Positions 12,283 to 24,560 of a stretch of DNA of 64,000 nt are shown piece by piece. Under the pieces are notes generated by a model. It made no database searches. It was not told the DNA's origin and saw only the letters and a list, made by a program, of their open reading frames with translations. The stretch lies in the NCBI GenBank assembly GCA_036897445.1, contig JAYMTL010000056.1:45443-109442 (forward strand). Reading direction: 5' to 3'. Source of the stretch: Pelargonium tetragonum (lineage: Eukaryota > Streptophyta > Magnoliopsida > Geraniales > Geraniaceae). Position 1 is the stretch's first letter. Each line of letters opens with the position of its first letter. The position numbers and the translations under genes were made by a program.

Positions 12283-14116
12283 TCAGGAAGAAGTTGAGAA
12301 CTAAAGGTATCAGAGTAGACACATGCTAGCGAAGAAGAACATACATAGTTGAAAGGCAAGGCTAGAATAAGTAAACAGGCTACTTGCTTATTCTATCTTT
12401 TTTGAGCTTTCTCACAACAAGGAAGATAGAGGTTTTATACTGATGAAAGAACCTGATGCTAAGGATTGGGTTGGGTCTAACACTCTAGGTATTCTGCTAA
12501 CTTCGGTAATGTATCTAAATCGACAAGGTAAGGAAAAGGGTTGACATGAGAATTCTGACTAAGGGTAATGGAAGATTCCAAATAGTGAAATACTGTAACT
12601 TATACACAACTTCAAAGGATCTGCTAACTAGAATTCAAAGAGAATCTCGCTCGGTAAGCATTCGGGATGACAGGTTAACGCATCATTGCAGCTTAACAAT
12701 GTTTAAGATAAACAAAGATTCCAAGTGACTAAAATATAAGGAAAAGATACTAAGGATATATAGAATCAAGCTCTTTTGTCATCTTATTAGAGTAGGGTTA
12801 GGCTCTTTAAAATGAGTTCAAAGCTTTGACAGCTAATAATAAGATTCCATAAACTGAAAATTACACGGAAAATAGGATGCGAATCGTGGACAAACCTGTT
12901 GAATTACTATTGTTTTAACTAACGAAGGTAGAAGGAATTTCGGGATATCGAGTTTCTATCAGGGCAATTTCCTACAAAAAACAAAAAAAAGAAGTGGGTC
13001 AGGTTCTTATTTATATCTATTTATGAGGAGTTGCTTTTGGAAACTATAACTAAAGGAACTCAGATTAGAACCAATGGACAAAGATAATTTGAGTGATGAT
13101 TTACTAGTTGTTGTCATAACTAAGTCTTACTCTCTAAACTACTAAATACCTTAGAGAATTTATAGACAAATGAGGGTCAAATTGAATGCTATTCTATCTA
13201 AATGATTCTGAGGAAAATAATAGAATAAATAAAAATTTCTTACCTTTATGGATTCCTTTCTTTTGCATAGTGTTTTCCTAAGCTACAAGAAGAGAGTCCT
13301 CTCCGTAGGTGATGGTATTGCGCGAGAAAAAAAGGAATAAGGAGGTATGTAATGACTCAAAGAGGAGAAAAAGGGCTCTAATTAGAATAATTGGAGGTAT
13401 CAAATCCCAAGGCAAGCCCTTCCTATAGAGTGTAGAAATTCTATAATCTTTCAAAGCAAGAAAGACGAATTTTAAGTAAGGGAAATCCTATACTCAAAAG
13501 GAATCTCAAAACCAAGAACAAGTAAAGTTGCCTTTACCTGCTAGGAATTGCTTTAACAGCTATCATTAAGACTCCTTTTTTCACAGTCTGTCATTCCTTT
13601 CCTTGCAATACAGAATACACCTTCTTTCGCCAGCAAGGACAGTGCAGTTGCTAGCTATTGATACAGTAGTTAACCTTTTTTTAGGCCTACTTCACCCGCT
13701 CGCTTTCCTTATATAAGCATGTCATTTCCGGGGCTGTTAGATTCATGGAGGATTATTAGTTAGTTTAGAACAAGTGAGGGTTTCTATTGGTTCTAACAAA
13801 GAGAAGATTTTCTAGTTAGGTTCAAAGCAAAACTCAAAAGTACCGGTTCTGGAAAGATAATAAGTTTACAGAATAGAATTTACCGAGCCTTTTTCCCTCA
13901 TTAATAAAAGAGAACCTACTCTTTGCGGATGCCATGATAACCTTAAGGAAACTCAAGAACTCAGTTTATGTTATTCCTTTAGCTTGTCAATACAGTATAG
14001 ATCGGAAGAAAGCTCTCTAAGGTAAGGAACTTCTTCTTGCTAAGCCTGCTACAACACTGAATACATTAACAAAAGAAATAGAAACTAATGCACTAAAAGG
14101 ATACCTTCATTGATTA

Positions 14117-14203
14117 TCCATTAGAACTAATACAAATTAGGATTATCTCCTTAAAACTAAGAAACCAAGGTGTAAATCCCTTTATTTTATATTCCACAAC
14201 TCC
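14117..14203 (+). repeat. Module S, copy in island 2
   Basis: The module begins TCCATTAGAAC and ends CCTTTATT (14179-14186) then ACAACTCC (14196-14203). The same ordered landmarks occur at 24178-24247 with a shorter spacer, so the two islands share ancestry or a repeated unit. No coding sense is visible. Confidence 0.55.
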
Positions 14204-14480
14204 TTTAAGGAAAGAAGTATCTGGTTTATGTTATCCATTTAGAACCTCTCTAGCAGAACTTCGTACCTTTAGCTACAACAAGTTTATAGAATCCTGGATC
14301 CTCCCTTTATTTGCATTTACAAGAACAAACCTAATAAGCATTTGACACCTTTTTAAAACTAAATAAACTACTAAATGGGAACTCTTATTAGGAAGGTATC
14401 TCAAAAGAAAATGGAATCTGGTTCAATAATGGGATCTATATTAGCTTGGCTATATCTATACCATCTCAAGCGCCCAACTC

Positions 14481-16029
14481 TGAGTAACATTTTGGAGGTC
14501 TTATTTTAATTCATTTTCGTATAGTAGGTTATTGTTCTTAAGCTTAAATTCCGAACTCCGTAAGGTAGGATCCCAATTAGCAAATTTAGGAAGTACAGCA
14601 CTTCTAGAACAAAAACCCAAGAAGAAAAAAGCCCTAGAGATACGCTTAAAGCATGTTATAACCCACGTCCTGGAATCTCTTTTTTATAATATAAACAAAA
14701 AATGAACTTACTTTGTAATACAGGACTCTTTGATTTAGGGATCTATACTAAACTAAAGTAAGCTGTTCTGGTAATACCAGGTTTACTATAACTAAAGTCC
14801 TTTATATTAGAGATTTTCCTAAATTTTCTTAATTTGCTGGGGAATATTGCTCTATTTGTTAATTAAAGAGGAGAATTTTTTGCCGCGTTCTAAATTAGGG
14901 CTGCTCTAGCTTTTATAGAACCTTAGTTCAGATGTTGTACTTTATTTTATAAGGGACTATTTGTAACAGGAGCTTCCGTTAGTTCTAGTTATTGTTAAGC
15001 TTTGTAATTGTAAAAAGAGTTTCAATCAGGGAATTAGGAAGTTGAAATCTCCTACGTTTATAAGGAAGTGTATACTAGTTGACTTTTTTTTTCATTAACC
15101 AAGCGAGTTTTTTTGTCTAGATCCTCAAGTCACAAGATCCTTTTTTAGGATTAGCGCCTACCCAGTATTTTACTCTACGAAGATTTTTTAGCTCTACAAG
15201 AGTTAAGAATTTCACTAACTGATATTGGAGTTGCCCTCTTCTGGCAATTTCCTCAAAGTTTACAAATTATTTGCAGTAATTATCTTTATTAAATTAATAT
15301 TTACTCAATGCGACAACCACATTAGGAATTTTTTACTATATCCTGAAAACTACTAGAGAACTCGCAAATACTAGTACAAACCTTTTTGAGAGCTTACTTT
15401 TCTTTCTGCTTAGATTAAGAGGAAAGCTAGCCTTATTATTAAGTTGCTAGTTATGACGTTAGATCATTAAACGAGCTTTTTGAGACTTGACTCTTCGAAT
15501 AGGTTTTCTTTCAAGTGGATATCCATATATTTTAGGTTGATGTGCTCTAGTACCTGTTTTGCAAGACTCCCCGCTTTGTCTCCTTTTTTGGTACGGTTAA
15601 AACAAAACTACAAAGAGAAACCCTACAAGTTTTTCTCTACCTATTACCCGGGTACTTATACTTCAATATAAAATAAAAACAGGAAAGGAAGAACTCTCCT
15701 TTTTCTTTCAATTCAAGTGCGAGACTTTTGAAACCTAGATGCAACATTTTTTTGTGTATTTGATTTAGTTGTAGAATTTTGTTGTCCCGAATTTTAGTGA
15801 AAGCTAGCATTTTCATTTCTTATATGGAAATAATAAAAAGTATAGAAATGATTCTAATGACAAAACCTTCCCATCAGTTCTATCTCATTTGTTGAAACTT
15901 ACTTAGATAATGACAATAACGAAAGCCTATTCTCTCTTATAACCAAGAACCTTTTATTGACTTACTATATAGGGACACAAACACTTTTTCTGGAAACCCC
16001 TTTGACTTAGACTTGTTTCACATTCTGTT
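14481..16029. other. Non-coding background
   Basis: No gene visible. The 63-codon frame at 15480-15671 resembles nothing known and is within chance expectation. Confidence 0.6.
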
Positions 16030-16330
16030 TGTTACTCTGTACCTAACTTCTCGGGAACTTCGGTCTCTATCTACAGAACTACAGAATCCCTATCTTCTTA
16101 GCAGCCAGACTTCTCTTCTCTTAATGTTTTAGTCTTAACTTGCAGACTTTTTCTTAGGAGCTTTGCTTGTTGTAACTGTTCTATTACCTATAACTTTCTT
16201 AGTCAAAGCATAAACCTTCCATCTCTTTTACCTACGCTCTTACTCTGCATCTTCTTAGCCCTCTTCCGGCGGTGGGTACTATACTCTTCTTGTTCTTGTT
16301 GCCTGGACTTATTGTAGTTAGACTTCTATA
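16030..16330 (-). repeat. Dispersed repeat DR-A, copy B (fragment)
   Basis: A pyrimidine-rich plus strand carrying CCCTATCTTCTTAGC near 16089, a phrase also found near 21009 (CCTATCTTCTTAGC) and 55419 (CCCTATCTTCTTAAC). Read on the minus strand it is purine-rich and gives a short Lys/Arg/Ser-rich frame, comparable in style to the frame at 9859-10140. It is assigned to the family by these shared phrases only, so its limits are approximate. Confidence 0.5.
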
Positions 16331-17280
16331 ATAATATTTCATTTCTATTGTTTTATTCTATCCTTTAGCTTATAGTTTTTTAGTATTTACCCCCTTTTTA
16401 TAAAATGAAAGAATTCTTTCCGCGGGTTCATTTTTTATAGGTTGATGAAAGGGCTGTTCTCCCAGCTTCACAAGGGAATGTTCCTATATGATATGAAAGC
16501 TTGGTCCTACTCAGTCTCAAAAGTTATCCCTTTTGTAAGTAAAAAGCAAACAAAATGTTTGCCAGATGTAAAGGGTACCCTCGTAGGAGTAGAAGTTTAA
16601 GACACTCTCTAAAAAGAGAAATGCAGTTGGAGTATGACGGTAGTATCCGTTCGTTTTTGGTTAAGTTATATCGAGAAAGCTTTGCGCTAAATAGGAGTTA
16701 ATTTCCCCTTAAATACGGGTTTTCATCTCCAAGAATCTCCCGGGCAGGTTTCTCAGAGTAAACAAAGTCTCCATAATAGAAGCGTTGCTTATAGGTATGC
16801 TATACTATGTTAAATTTCTTTTTCATTTCTAAATTAGAGTTAATCTTCAAGACAAGAAGAGTTGAGCATATAAGGTAAGGGTTCCTGTTTTCTTTTGTCA
16901 CCGAGTAAAGTAAGGTTTTCCTGGGGCCTAACTTTTGGATTTTAATTCCTTTTTGCATTTCTATATGTTATATGGTGAGCTCTGAAATTATTTAAAATTT
17001 GATATGCCGAACTAACTTAAGATAGTGGTAAGGTAGAGGGACCGCGGACAGATTTACTAATTTTAATCAAAAGATATTAAATAAAAGTTTATATCGGTTA
17101 GTCCTGGAAAAGCGCCGCTTATAACTTAACGCCTTAAGTAACAAGAAAAAGTTTAGATTATAAGGTCCCCGATGCTTTTTATTCTATCCCCAGATAATTG
17201 GATCAAATAAGAATATAGCAAGCAACTCAAAAAGGACTGTTCTCCTCTGTGAGCACTTGATTTTAGACCTAAAAATTTGT
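16331..17280. other. Non-coding background with one hairpin
   Basis: No gene visible. A perfect hairpin, GCAAAC (16546-16551), loop AAAAT, GTTTGC (16557-16562), is the only structured element I noted. Confidence 0.6.
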
Positions 17281-17329
17281 AAAAAGTAGGAGGTGAAAGT
17301 CCTACTCTTTTTGAAACTTTCACAAAAAG
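17281..17329 (+). other. Cluster of three mutually exclusive hairpins
   Basis: Within 49 nt there are three overlapping perfect stems: GTAGGA (17286-17291) with TCCTAC (17300-17305); GTGAAAG (17293-17299) with CTTTCAC (17317-17323); and CTTTTTG (17307-17313) with CAAAAAG (17323-17329). The second stem uses the loop of the first and encloses half of the third, so they cannot all form together. An A-run before and T-run after the first stem could extend it. The arrangement resembles an attenuator, but no gene follows, only DR-A copy C. It may be an element-end structure or coincidence. Confidence 0.5.
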
Positions 17330-17339
17330 AAAGTTCCCG

Positions 17340-17770
17340 AAGTTTTGACTATCCCACTCTACTATAACTATAAAACTATAAGACCGCTACACAGTAGAAC
17401 TCTTTATTATACAATTAAGTAACAACAATAAAGGTAGTATAATAACCTCCCTTAAGAGTATAGCTCCTACCCGTAAGCAGGTATAATAGCTAGGATACGG
17501 ACTAAAGCTAAAGAGATAGCTCAACCAAGTAAAGAAGTAAGTCAAGGAAGTCAGTAAATCAATAGAAAAATAAGAGTAGATGGGCATTCTCGTGTAAGTA
17601 GAATAATCATGAAATTGTCATACCTCCTTCGGAAGCTTTCAGCCAGTAATAGAGACTTATAATAGAGACTTATTCTATGTACTTATAAGTTTACAGCCTC
17701 TTAAACGATAAAGGCAGGGAACCCGAGGATTATACCTTAAACAACTAAGACTCAAGGTATTATACAACGA
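17340..17770 (+). repeat. Dispersed repeat DR-A, copy C
   Basis: Well anchored: AAGAAGTAAGTCAAGGAA (17532-17549) is identical at 29345-29362, and CCTCTTAAACGATAAA (17697-17712) is the exact reverse complement of 2149-2164. The segment from TATAGCTCCTAC (about 17459) through GCAGGTATAATAGCTAGGATACGG aligns with the reverse complement of 36240-36300 (copy H) and with copy K at 5827. A 66-codon minus frame (17387-17587) is hydrophobic but has no homology I recognise. A 13-bp tandem duplication lies inside at 17648-17673. Confidence 0.7.
17648..17673. repeat. 13-bp perfect tandem duplication
   Basis: AATAGAGACTTAT occurs twice with no spacer (17648-17660 and 17661-17673). It is probably a replication slippage product within DR-A copy C. 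Confidence 0.85.
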
Positions 17771-20700
17771 GTTCATTCCTATTTTGTTAGTTCTTTCCTG
17801 TAGCCAATTAAATTAGGGGATAAAATTCTTATGCTAGAACGAGTAAATAATCAATCCCAACTCTCCTATATTAGAAAGCCTTTTTAGTAAATAGGATAAA
17901 GAAACAAAGGTAATGTAATTACAACTACTTACCTTAACTTCGTTTCCTAGATCTCAAGTCTAAATAGGGGTTGCGGTCTAAACTCGTTTAGGATTCCCTT
18001 GCTAAGAAAGAGCTATAAGTTATAGAACAGGAAGAAAATCCCTAATAAAACAAATGTAAATAGAATGAAAGCCTTATTTTCTTCTTGTCTGAATCGGGTG
18101 TAAGTGTAATACCCGCAAGGTAAGGTGCAGTTAGGGTCTCAAAAAGGAAGTGATTAGGCGTCAGTCAAAACGGCGGGTATGAGTCTCTTTTTCTCTAAAA
18201 ACTGTGTAACTATAATTATCCCTTAATTCAGATACAGAAAAACCGAAAGGAAATTATTATCAAAATAGGTCAAACAAATTAACAAGGAGTAGCTAGAGAA
18301 AGAATTATTATAACTAAGTAAAAAAGTCCGCAATCTAAGAAGGATTTTCCACCTGTTAGTTTACAATTCCGGATAGTATGAAACTCTGGGGAGTCTAGAG
18401 AGCACTTAAGTATAACGGAAAGGAATTACTAACTTGAATATGTAATATAAGGTACTTTTCCAGGAATTCTAGTAAATTAGCTACACAAGGTAGCTTTTTA
18501 AATTGTCTTGTTTTAGGTCTCCTTATTTTTATATATCTTATGGATTTCCTTTTTTATAGATAGAAATAAAGATTTTCTCATCTATTCTAGTAAGTAATAA
18601 GGACTGTAATTTATAAATTACCGGCGGTAGAGCAGACTTAAAATACTTCGGCCCAGCAGTTCAACTTCTGAGCAAGAAAGATACGGAATTATATATCATA
18701 TACCAACAGGATAAAACTCGTAAGAATCCCGTTGAACTGAGAGTGCGTTCCTATACCTAGTTTTAGGTATTGCTGTCACACGGTTTACTTCTTATCGGTT
18801 TTCAGAAGAAAAATCTTTCTTACTAGTGAAACCCTTTCTTTATAGGTTCCCCTTTTCATATGTACACAACTGACGGGTGCCTTATACATGAATCTTGTAA
18901 GCGCTTCAATAGCATGCTACTTTGTCTTTCCTTTAATAGAATAAGTTATCTTATTTGGGTAGGTAGTTTGCTATTCTAATGCTCTCTATTTGTTATAATC
19001 TATATAATGAAATGCTAGCCAAGATGCACAAAAAATCTAGAAAGAGTCCTTCGATTCCAGTTCTTTGCTTAGTAATCAGGGTCCTCGTAACATGAATCTC
19101 GGGTCTCCTATACCTATAGAAGTTTAATATTAGGTTTGACGAATAAGAAACCCTTTTTATTAGAACTTGGAGAGAATAGTTTCTTTTACTGCTAAGCAAA
19201 AACCAACAAAAGCTAAGGGTATTCTGTCCCATTACCCTGCATTTTCATAAGGAATCCGGGTGGGCTGTTGGGTAACACATCACGATATTTAGACCAGTTA
19301 CTAGTACTTTTTAATCCAGGATTTTCTTACTTAGTGCTATTTTACTCTTTTATCAGAATTACCGAGTTATTGTCAACCCGCAATTTACTAGCAAAAACAG
19401 GAGAAGATCCCGACCTATCTATAACAAGCGGCCCTTATACAGCAGGGTCTTTGCTCCAAAATGGGGTATTGTTATAAAATTCTTACACCACAGACTCAAA
19501 ACTGGTTATATTTATATTCTGTTTACGTTGTTAATTAAATAAAAAACCTGGACCTCGCCCGAGATGCTACCAAGTGATTCCGTAATTTAGAAGTGGAAGA
19601 GCCTTACATTTAACTTAACCTAGGATACCTAAAATGAAATGAGTTTCCTGTTTATCAACTTGTGTACTTAGTAATAGAAATGACATAAAGATATAGTCTC
19701 TAGAAGAGAGGGCAAACCTCCCCAAGAAAAAACCCCGCAAGCAAAATAAGGAAATCGTCTGTCTTAAAATGTTCTTTCTTTTATTATCCACTGCATTTAC
19801 ATTTTTTCAGTGACCGAACACTCTCGATAAAAACTCGTTTAATAATCCCAACTAATTAAGATTCCATATATCGAATATTTTTGTAAACCCAAAGCTTAAA
19901 GATTCTATAATAAAACTAAAAAAGTAGGCTAAAGTTGTACAGCTAAAGCCCCCTCTCTTCAGGAGTGACTTATAAGGTCCTTTTTTGTAGTGGAAGAGGA
20001 GAGAAAAGATACAGGCTTTGTCTAAGATAACTTTAGAAAAGAGTTTGTCTTACTTTTCACTTACTCCTATACAAAGATAAGTGTGAATAGGCCTGATCGG
20101 AAAGAGTAAAATAAACTGTGAGGGTAGTTAGTTTTGTAAATGTAAGTTTCAATCGGGAAGAATCTAGAGAGACATAGCATACTATAACCTCCGTCGATTG
20201 GAATCCCGTATCGAATAAAAAAGGAAAAACTACTTCTCTTCATTCTTCATGATGACTCCGAACTGCGCCTTTAAACCTTTAACAAAAGGGATTCCTACAA
20301 AAACCTAATCGTGTGGAGTTTAATTAGTTTTTTTATCTCGATCGCTTAATCTGGGGTAGCTTTACTGCCTTTTCATTTTGGTTTCCTCAAAATTCTTATT
20401 ATTGCTTGTTGGAAAAGCTTTTCATTTATAGCTGCAAAAAGGAATTTCTAGGAGAATAGCAAGTCCAGTATTATACTGAACTTTTTTTAGTCGCAAAATA
20501 CTTATCAATTTTTTAGCTGAGTCCTAAAAAGACTATGGCTCTTTATTCTTTTTTCTGGTATGTCTAGAGATCTTTTAGTTTAGTGCCTTTATAATAAGGG
20601 GTACGTTCTAGAATTTGAAAAAAAAAACACTTTTATAAGCAATAGAATCCAGAAAGCAGTTAACTTCTAAGGACTCCATATACATATTAAAGGCGAGGGA

Positions 20701-20889
20701 ATCTATATTAGACGAAACTGTTAATTCTTTATAAACCCAGAGGTGCGAAGCCCTTAACATTTGTTAAAGCTAACTTGGGCTTGGGATAAAATCCGCTTTT
20801 GCTAATAATTTTAAGAAGAATTACTTACTCCTACTTCGCCTAGAACTTATAAAGGCAGGATTCCAACTTGTTGGAATTTCCTCTTCTGC
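17771..20889. other. Non-coding background with a trnL relic
   Basis: No protein gene visible. The minus frame at 18993-19232 (79 codons) and plus frame at 19268-19477 (69 codons) have no recognisable motif and are treated as chance. The tRNA-like sequence near 18.6 kb is listed separately. Confidence 0.6.
18620..18675 (+). pseudogene. Degenerate trnL-UAA-like sequence
   Basis: The D-arm string GGTAGA (18626-18631) is followed by ACTTAAAAT (18636-18644), the characteristic anticodon loop of tRNA-Leu(UAA), with UAA at 18639-18641. CGG follows at the place where the anticodon stem leads into the variable arm, and a T-loop-like TTCAA occurs at 18660-18664. The spacing between D-arm and anticodon is several bases short and neither the anticodon stem nor the T-stem pairs. 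I see no acceptor stem. It is most likely a decayed copy of an organellar tRNA-Leu gene. Confidence 0.45.
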
Positions 20890-21200
20890 AGGCCCTTATT
20901 AGAACCTAGACTAAAATGTACTATACTCTTTTTATGTGCCTTAGGATTCCCTAGCCCTGTATCTTTCATCTTACCTACCTTCTTGATCTTTGTTACTCTC
21001 TATCTGCAGGACCTATCTTCTTAGCTATTATATCCGCACCCGGACTGGGAAAGCAGGCTGACCCTTAGCTCTACATCGACTTACTATCTTTGCCAGAAAC
21101 TCGTTCACTTTCCCTTTTTACAAGCCTTTCCTTAGGATTTCTGTTAGTCTTACTGGGAGCTCCTACTTAGGATTTTTAGGAGTTTAAGCTTCTTTATAGT
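20890..21200 (-). repeat. Dispersed repeat DR-A, copy D (fragment)
   Basis: Shares the CCTATCTTCTTAGC phrase with copies B and J and a CCCTGTATCTTTC phrase whose reverse complement resembles the GATAC part of the box in copies C, F and J. It is pyrimidine-rich on plus and lacks an open frame. The limits are approximate. Confidence 0.45.
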
Positions 21201-22849
21201 ACATTGCGGCCCCTTACGAAAGTTTATTTGTTAAAGAGTTGACCTTACTTGTTAATAGGGTTTCCAGTAGTAGAAACCACAGTATAGAGGAGTCTAAAAC
21301 CCATAGGACGTTATTTAAAAATTCAGTAAAAAGTGTAAGCTTCGTTATTTATCTTGTACTGAACTATACTTGTTTTGGTTAGGAAAAAAAAGGTAACCTT
21401 ATTAGCTGCCTCTTTTTATAATAAAGATTTTCAATTCGATTGACCCGAGTACTCCTCTGAGATTTTGTAATTCTTCTTTTTCAAGCTGAGCGTAACCGGA
21501 TACTAGATATTTTGAGCTAATTTAGAGATCGGGAAGAAAAAGAACTTACAATGTATCAAGCAGGTAAAAGAGTTGAAGGTAAGCGTGGATTTTTTCTAAA
21601 GATTTATATAGGACGAAGAGTCTATCTTTCTTTTTAAAGCTAAAAGGAAAGCCATATACACAGCAAGCTTCAATTTCAGTTCTACCAGAAAACTCTTAAG
21701 AATGCTCTAGTAACAAAGCACGATCATAGTACAAAAAAGCAATATTCATTTAAGAAAGCTTCGTAGAGAAATAAGTGAAGTTAGTAATTCTAGTCAAGAT
21801 ATAGTATATAGCGAGCCGGAGTCCCTCGTAGACAAAGGAATAGACCGCAAAAACCAGTTTTTACTTAGATCGGCACTCTGGTAATAAAAAGACAAGACTC
21901 AAAAAATTTAGAGAAAAGGCCTTGGCTACTAGGATTCCTTCTATAAAACAGGCTTATCCCCGCCCCAAAATTAAGATGAAAAGAGCTATTAGAAATTCCT
22001 GCTATTGGGTAAAGAATTAACTCTTTGTTTACAAGAACTTTAGCACTCCTAAATAAGAAAGAAATTCGAAAGGTTGCATTAGTTCAAGCCCATGAGGACA
22101 ATAATCCCGGGTTCTTGTGAAATTGTTTTTTATAAGATTTATTAAAGTAGGGAAATAGGGGGCTACGTGCTCGTTTGGTTCGAAGGCAGGTATCAAGAAA
22201 CAAGTATGACCTTTAGTTACAGGTATAGAATGTGTTCATATATTCGCTCAGAAAAAGAATGTATAACAATCTCGAATACTCTTAGAAGGAGCTCCCCTTG
22301 CCAAATAAGGGGAAGTGTATACTTTATCGAATAAAACTGAGTGTGAATAAACCTAGCCGGGTACCCTTCTTTTTGTAGGAGTCAATATTAAAATGAATGC
22401 TTGAAACTCTCCTTTTCCACGGGATTCTCTTACTTTCAATGAAACTTAAAGCAATCCTAATTAGATTTTGACTTCTATAGAATAAAACCCACCTTAGATT
22501 TATGGATCCGAATATAGAAAAGAATAGCTTGACGACAAACTAACACAAAAAAGATATCTATAGGATACAAATTCTAAATTAAAAAAGAAAAAGATCTCAT
22601 TTTAGGGGTGCCTGAGAGCCTTTATTCTTACCTCCTCTTAATTAAAGTTTTAAAAGCAACAAAAAAGTAAGGAGCACTTCTAAGGGAATAAACCGGGGGC
22701 CCTCGTATTCTTATATAGGGGCATTCCGTTTAAAAGTCTCGGCAAAGAGTATCTATCTACTTAGAGGCAAGTCCCACTCTCCAGTTATATATAAGAGCAT
22801 TCTAGATAAGAAACTTCTGTTGTTTTTTATTATGGGTGTTTTCTTGTAA
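21201..22849. other. Non-coding background
   Basis: No gene visible and no frame longer than 60 codons. It contains the hairpin at 22293-22313 and a GGGCCC at 22697-22702. Confidence 0.6.
22293..22313 (+). other. 7-bp perfect hairpin with a 7-nt loop
   Basis: TCCCCTT (22293-22299) pairs fully with AAGGGGA (22307-22313) around the loop GCCAAAT. Stem and loop sizes are like a tRNA anticodon arm, but U33 and the anticodon would be misplaced and no D- or T-arm flanks it, so I do not call a tRNA. No T-tract follows, so it is not a typical terminator. Confidence 0.5.
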
Positions 22850-24560
22850 ATCAGTTAAACTTGAAGCCTGCTTTTGTTTGTAAGCAAGTTTATCAGATAG
22901 ATGGCAAAGGCGAACTTGACAATGTCTTCATTTTTTCCATTCCAGGTCTAATTCCTGGTTTGGATTCTTTGTAAGGAAAAGGTAAGCATCTTCTGTGTAA
23001 GCCTGAACCGAGATTTTGTATTCATTCTGTGTTTTGTATTCAGTGAATAGATTCGATTTCCTATATTCATATTCAGAGTCTATATTCTAGTCTTACCTTT
23101 GAGGAAACCAGATTCCTTGACTTCTAATGAGGGCATCTCTTTCCTTATTATAGCTGACAAAGGAGTGTTCTAATATAATCTATCCGATTCCTAATAATTC
23201 ATAATTCTAAGAGAGTTTAAACTCTTCGTGGATAACAGAAACGGATTTCTTTCACTGAGATAAGAAGGTAAAACCAAGTGCTTAAGAGAACCTGATCTTT
23301 TGTGAGATATTGTATTCTGGTAAAGCTAGGAATGTAATGGAGACTGATTGGCTTTGTATTGCAAGGTACTTTCATTTCGAGAGTAGATTTTGAGATTAGG
23401 TACTTACTTTACTATCAGAATTGTATTCTTTAGCTGTAAAAGCTTGTTGGAGGCGTGCTCAACATTTCCTGAACCGGTACATTGAGTTTCCCTGTACTCA
23501 TTAGAACCCAACTATGATTTAAATCCTAGCTTGTAGGTGAAGCTCTTATAAAGAAAGAATTCCTAAAACTCCTACTAATGGTAATGCTGCGGCTCACCTT
23601 GGGTAAAATCTCTCAAAGGCTAATCCTAAGAATAGACTCTCTTTACAAAGTTACAAAGTCAATTCTTTACTTCCTCTAATTTAGCTGCACCGAATAGTAC
23701 TTAATACAAAATAGAAAGATTAAACTCCTTTAGCTTATCCCATTAGAAAGAATACAATTTTGAAATTACGGGGTGCACAGCCAACTTTCCACCAAAACAA
23801 AGAAACCATGGTAATTCTAATTGACACCTTCCTTTACTATACAGGTAAACTCTAAGAAATTCAGGGAACTCTTTTACCTACACAGAAGAACGAATACAAG
23901 CTGCACTAGCCTTTTCAGTTAATGCTTAGACTTAAGTTAATGGTTTACCCTTCTCTTTATACTTAAGGAAGCAGCAATCCCAACTAGGTATCTGATGTAT
24001 CTATCTTATCTTAAGGTATACTAATTCTAAAGCAAAGCTAGGATTCTCTCTTTATTTGCTATTTGCTTGGCAATCTATTCCCTCAAACACAATGCAAATA
24101 AACAACTATAATTACTCCTTTTAACTGGAACTCATTTCTTAGCTTTAGCTGCAAATCCCTGGAATCTTGTTTCTATATCCATTAGAACAAATTGCCAATA
24201 CCAAGAATACAAAATCTAAGACTCACCTTTATTATTACAACAACTCCACTGCCTCAACGAGTAATAAGTTCCTAAACAATCTTAAGGATAGATAATCTGT
24301 TAAATCCATTTCCATTAGAACAATCCTCGGCTTCTCCTAGCCAGCATTCCTGGGCCTACTTGACTTCGACAGCTGCTACTTGGATAGCATAGAGCTCCCA
24401 ATTTACAGGATACTCGAGGTACTATAACTAACGACATTCCATTACTCCACTCTTGCCATCAATTCATTAGAGATTCTTGTTACCTTTTAGGGTAGATTCT
24501 CTATACTTTAATACAATAAAAATACTAATGACTTTAATTCGTATACCTATTTTCCACTCA
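22850..24560. other. Less AT-biased island 3, repeat module S
   Basis: The texture resembles island 2. The TCCATTAGAAC box occurs at 24178 and 24311, with weaker versions near 23499 (CATTAGAACC), 23740 and 24462. The module at 24178-24247 aligns with 14117-14203. A related phrase AAGAAACCA followed by GGT occurs near 23803 and near 14159. No open frame or RNA gene is recognisable. Confidence 0.5.
24178..24247 (+). repeat. Module S, copy in island 3
   Basis: Runs from TCCATTAGAAC to CCTTTATT (24226-24233) and ACAACTCC (24240-24247). Landmarks and order match the copy at 14117-14203, with a 17-bp shorter spacer. Confidence 0.55.

Larger units (their letters stand above)
12150..14480. other. 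Less AT-biased island 2, repeat module S
   Basis: This island has a more balanced texture than its flanks and starts with a G+C-richer segment (12150-12290) reminiscent of plant mitochondrial spacer DNA. TTCCGAGCGGTTAAGAAGG near 12233 looks like the D-arm of a long-variable-arm tRNA but has no partner arms. A perfect hairpin lies at 12266-12282. In the right half a module recurs that begins TCCATTAGAAC (14117) and continues to ACAACTCC (14196-14203); a related copy is at 24179-24247. Diverged versions of the box occur near 13965 and 14234. The 60-codon frame at 12546-12728 has no recognisable motif. I cannot assign a function. Confidence 0.5.

Noticed and set aside
12233-12290. Class II tRNA from CCGAGCGGTTAAG
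   Set aside because: Only the D-arm phrase fits; there is no anticodon loop, extra arm or T-arm, and the nearby hairpin TTCGGT/ACCGAA is in the wrong place.
22293-22313. trnG-GCC anticodon arm
   Set aside because: The hairpin is perfect but the GCC is at the start of the loop instead of after U33, and no other tRNA arms flank it.
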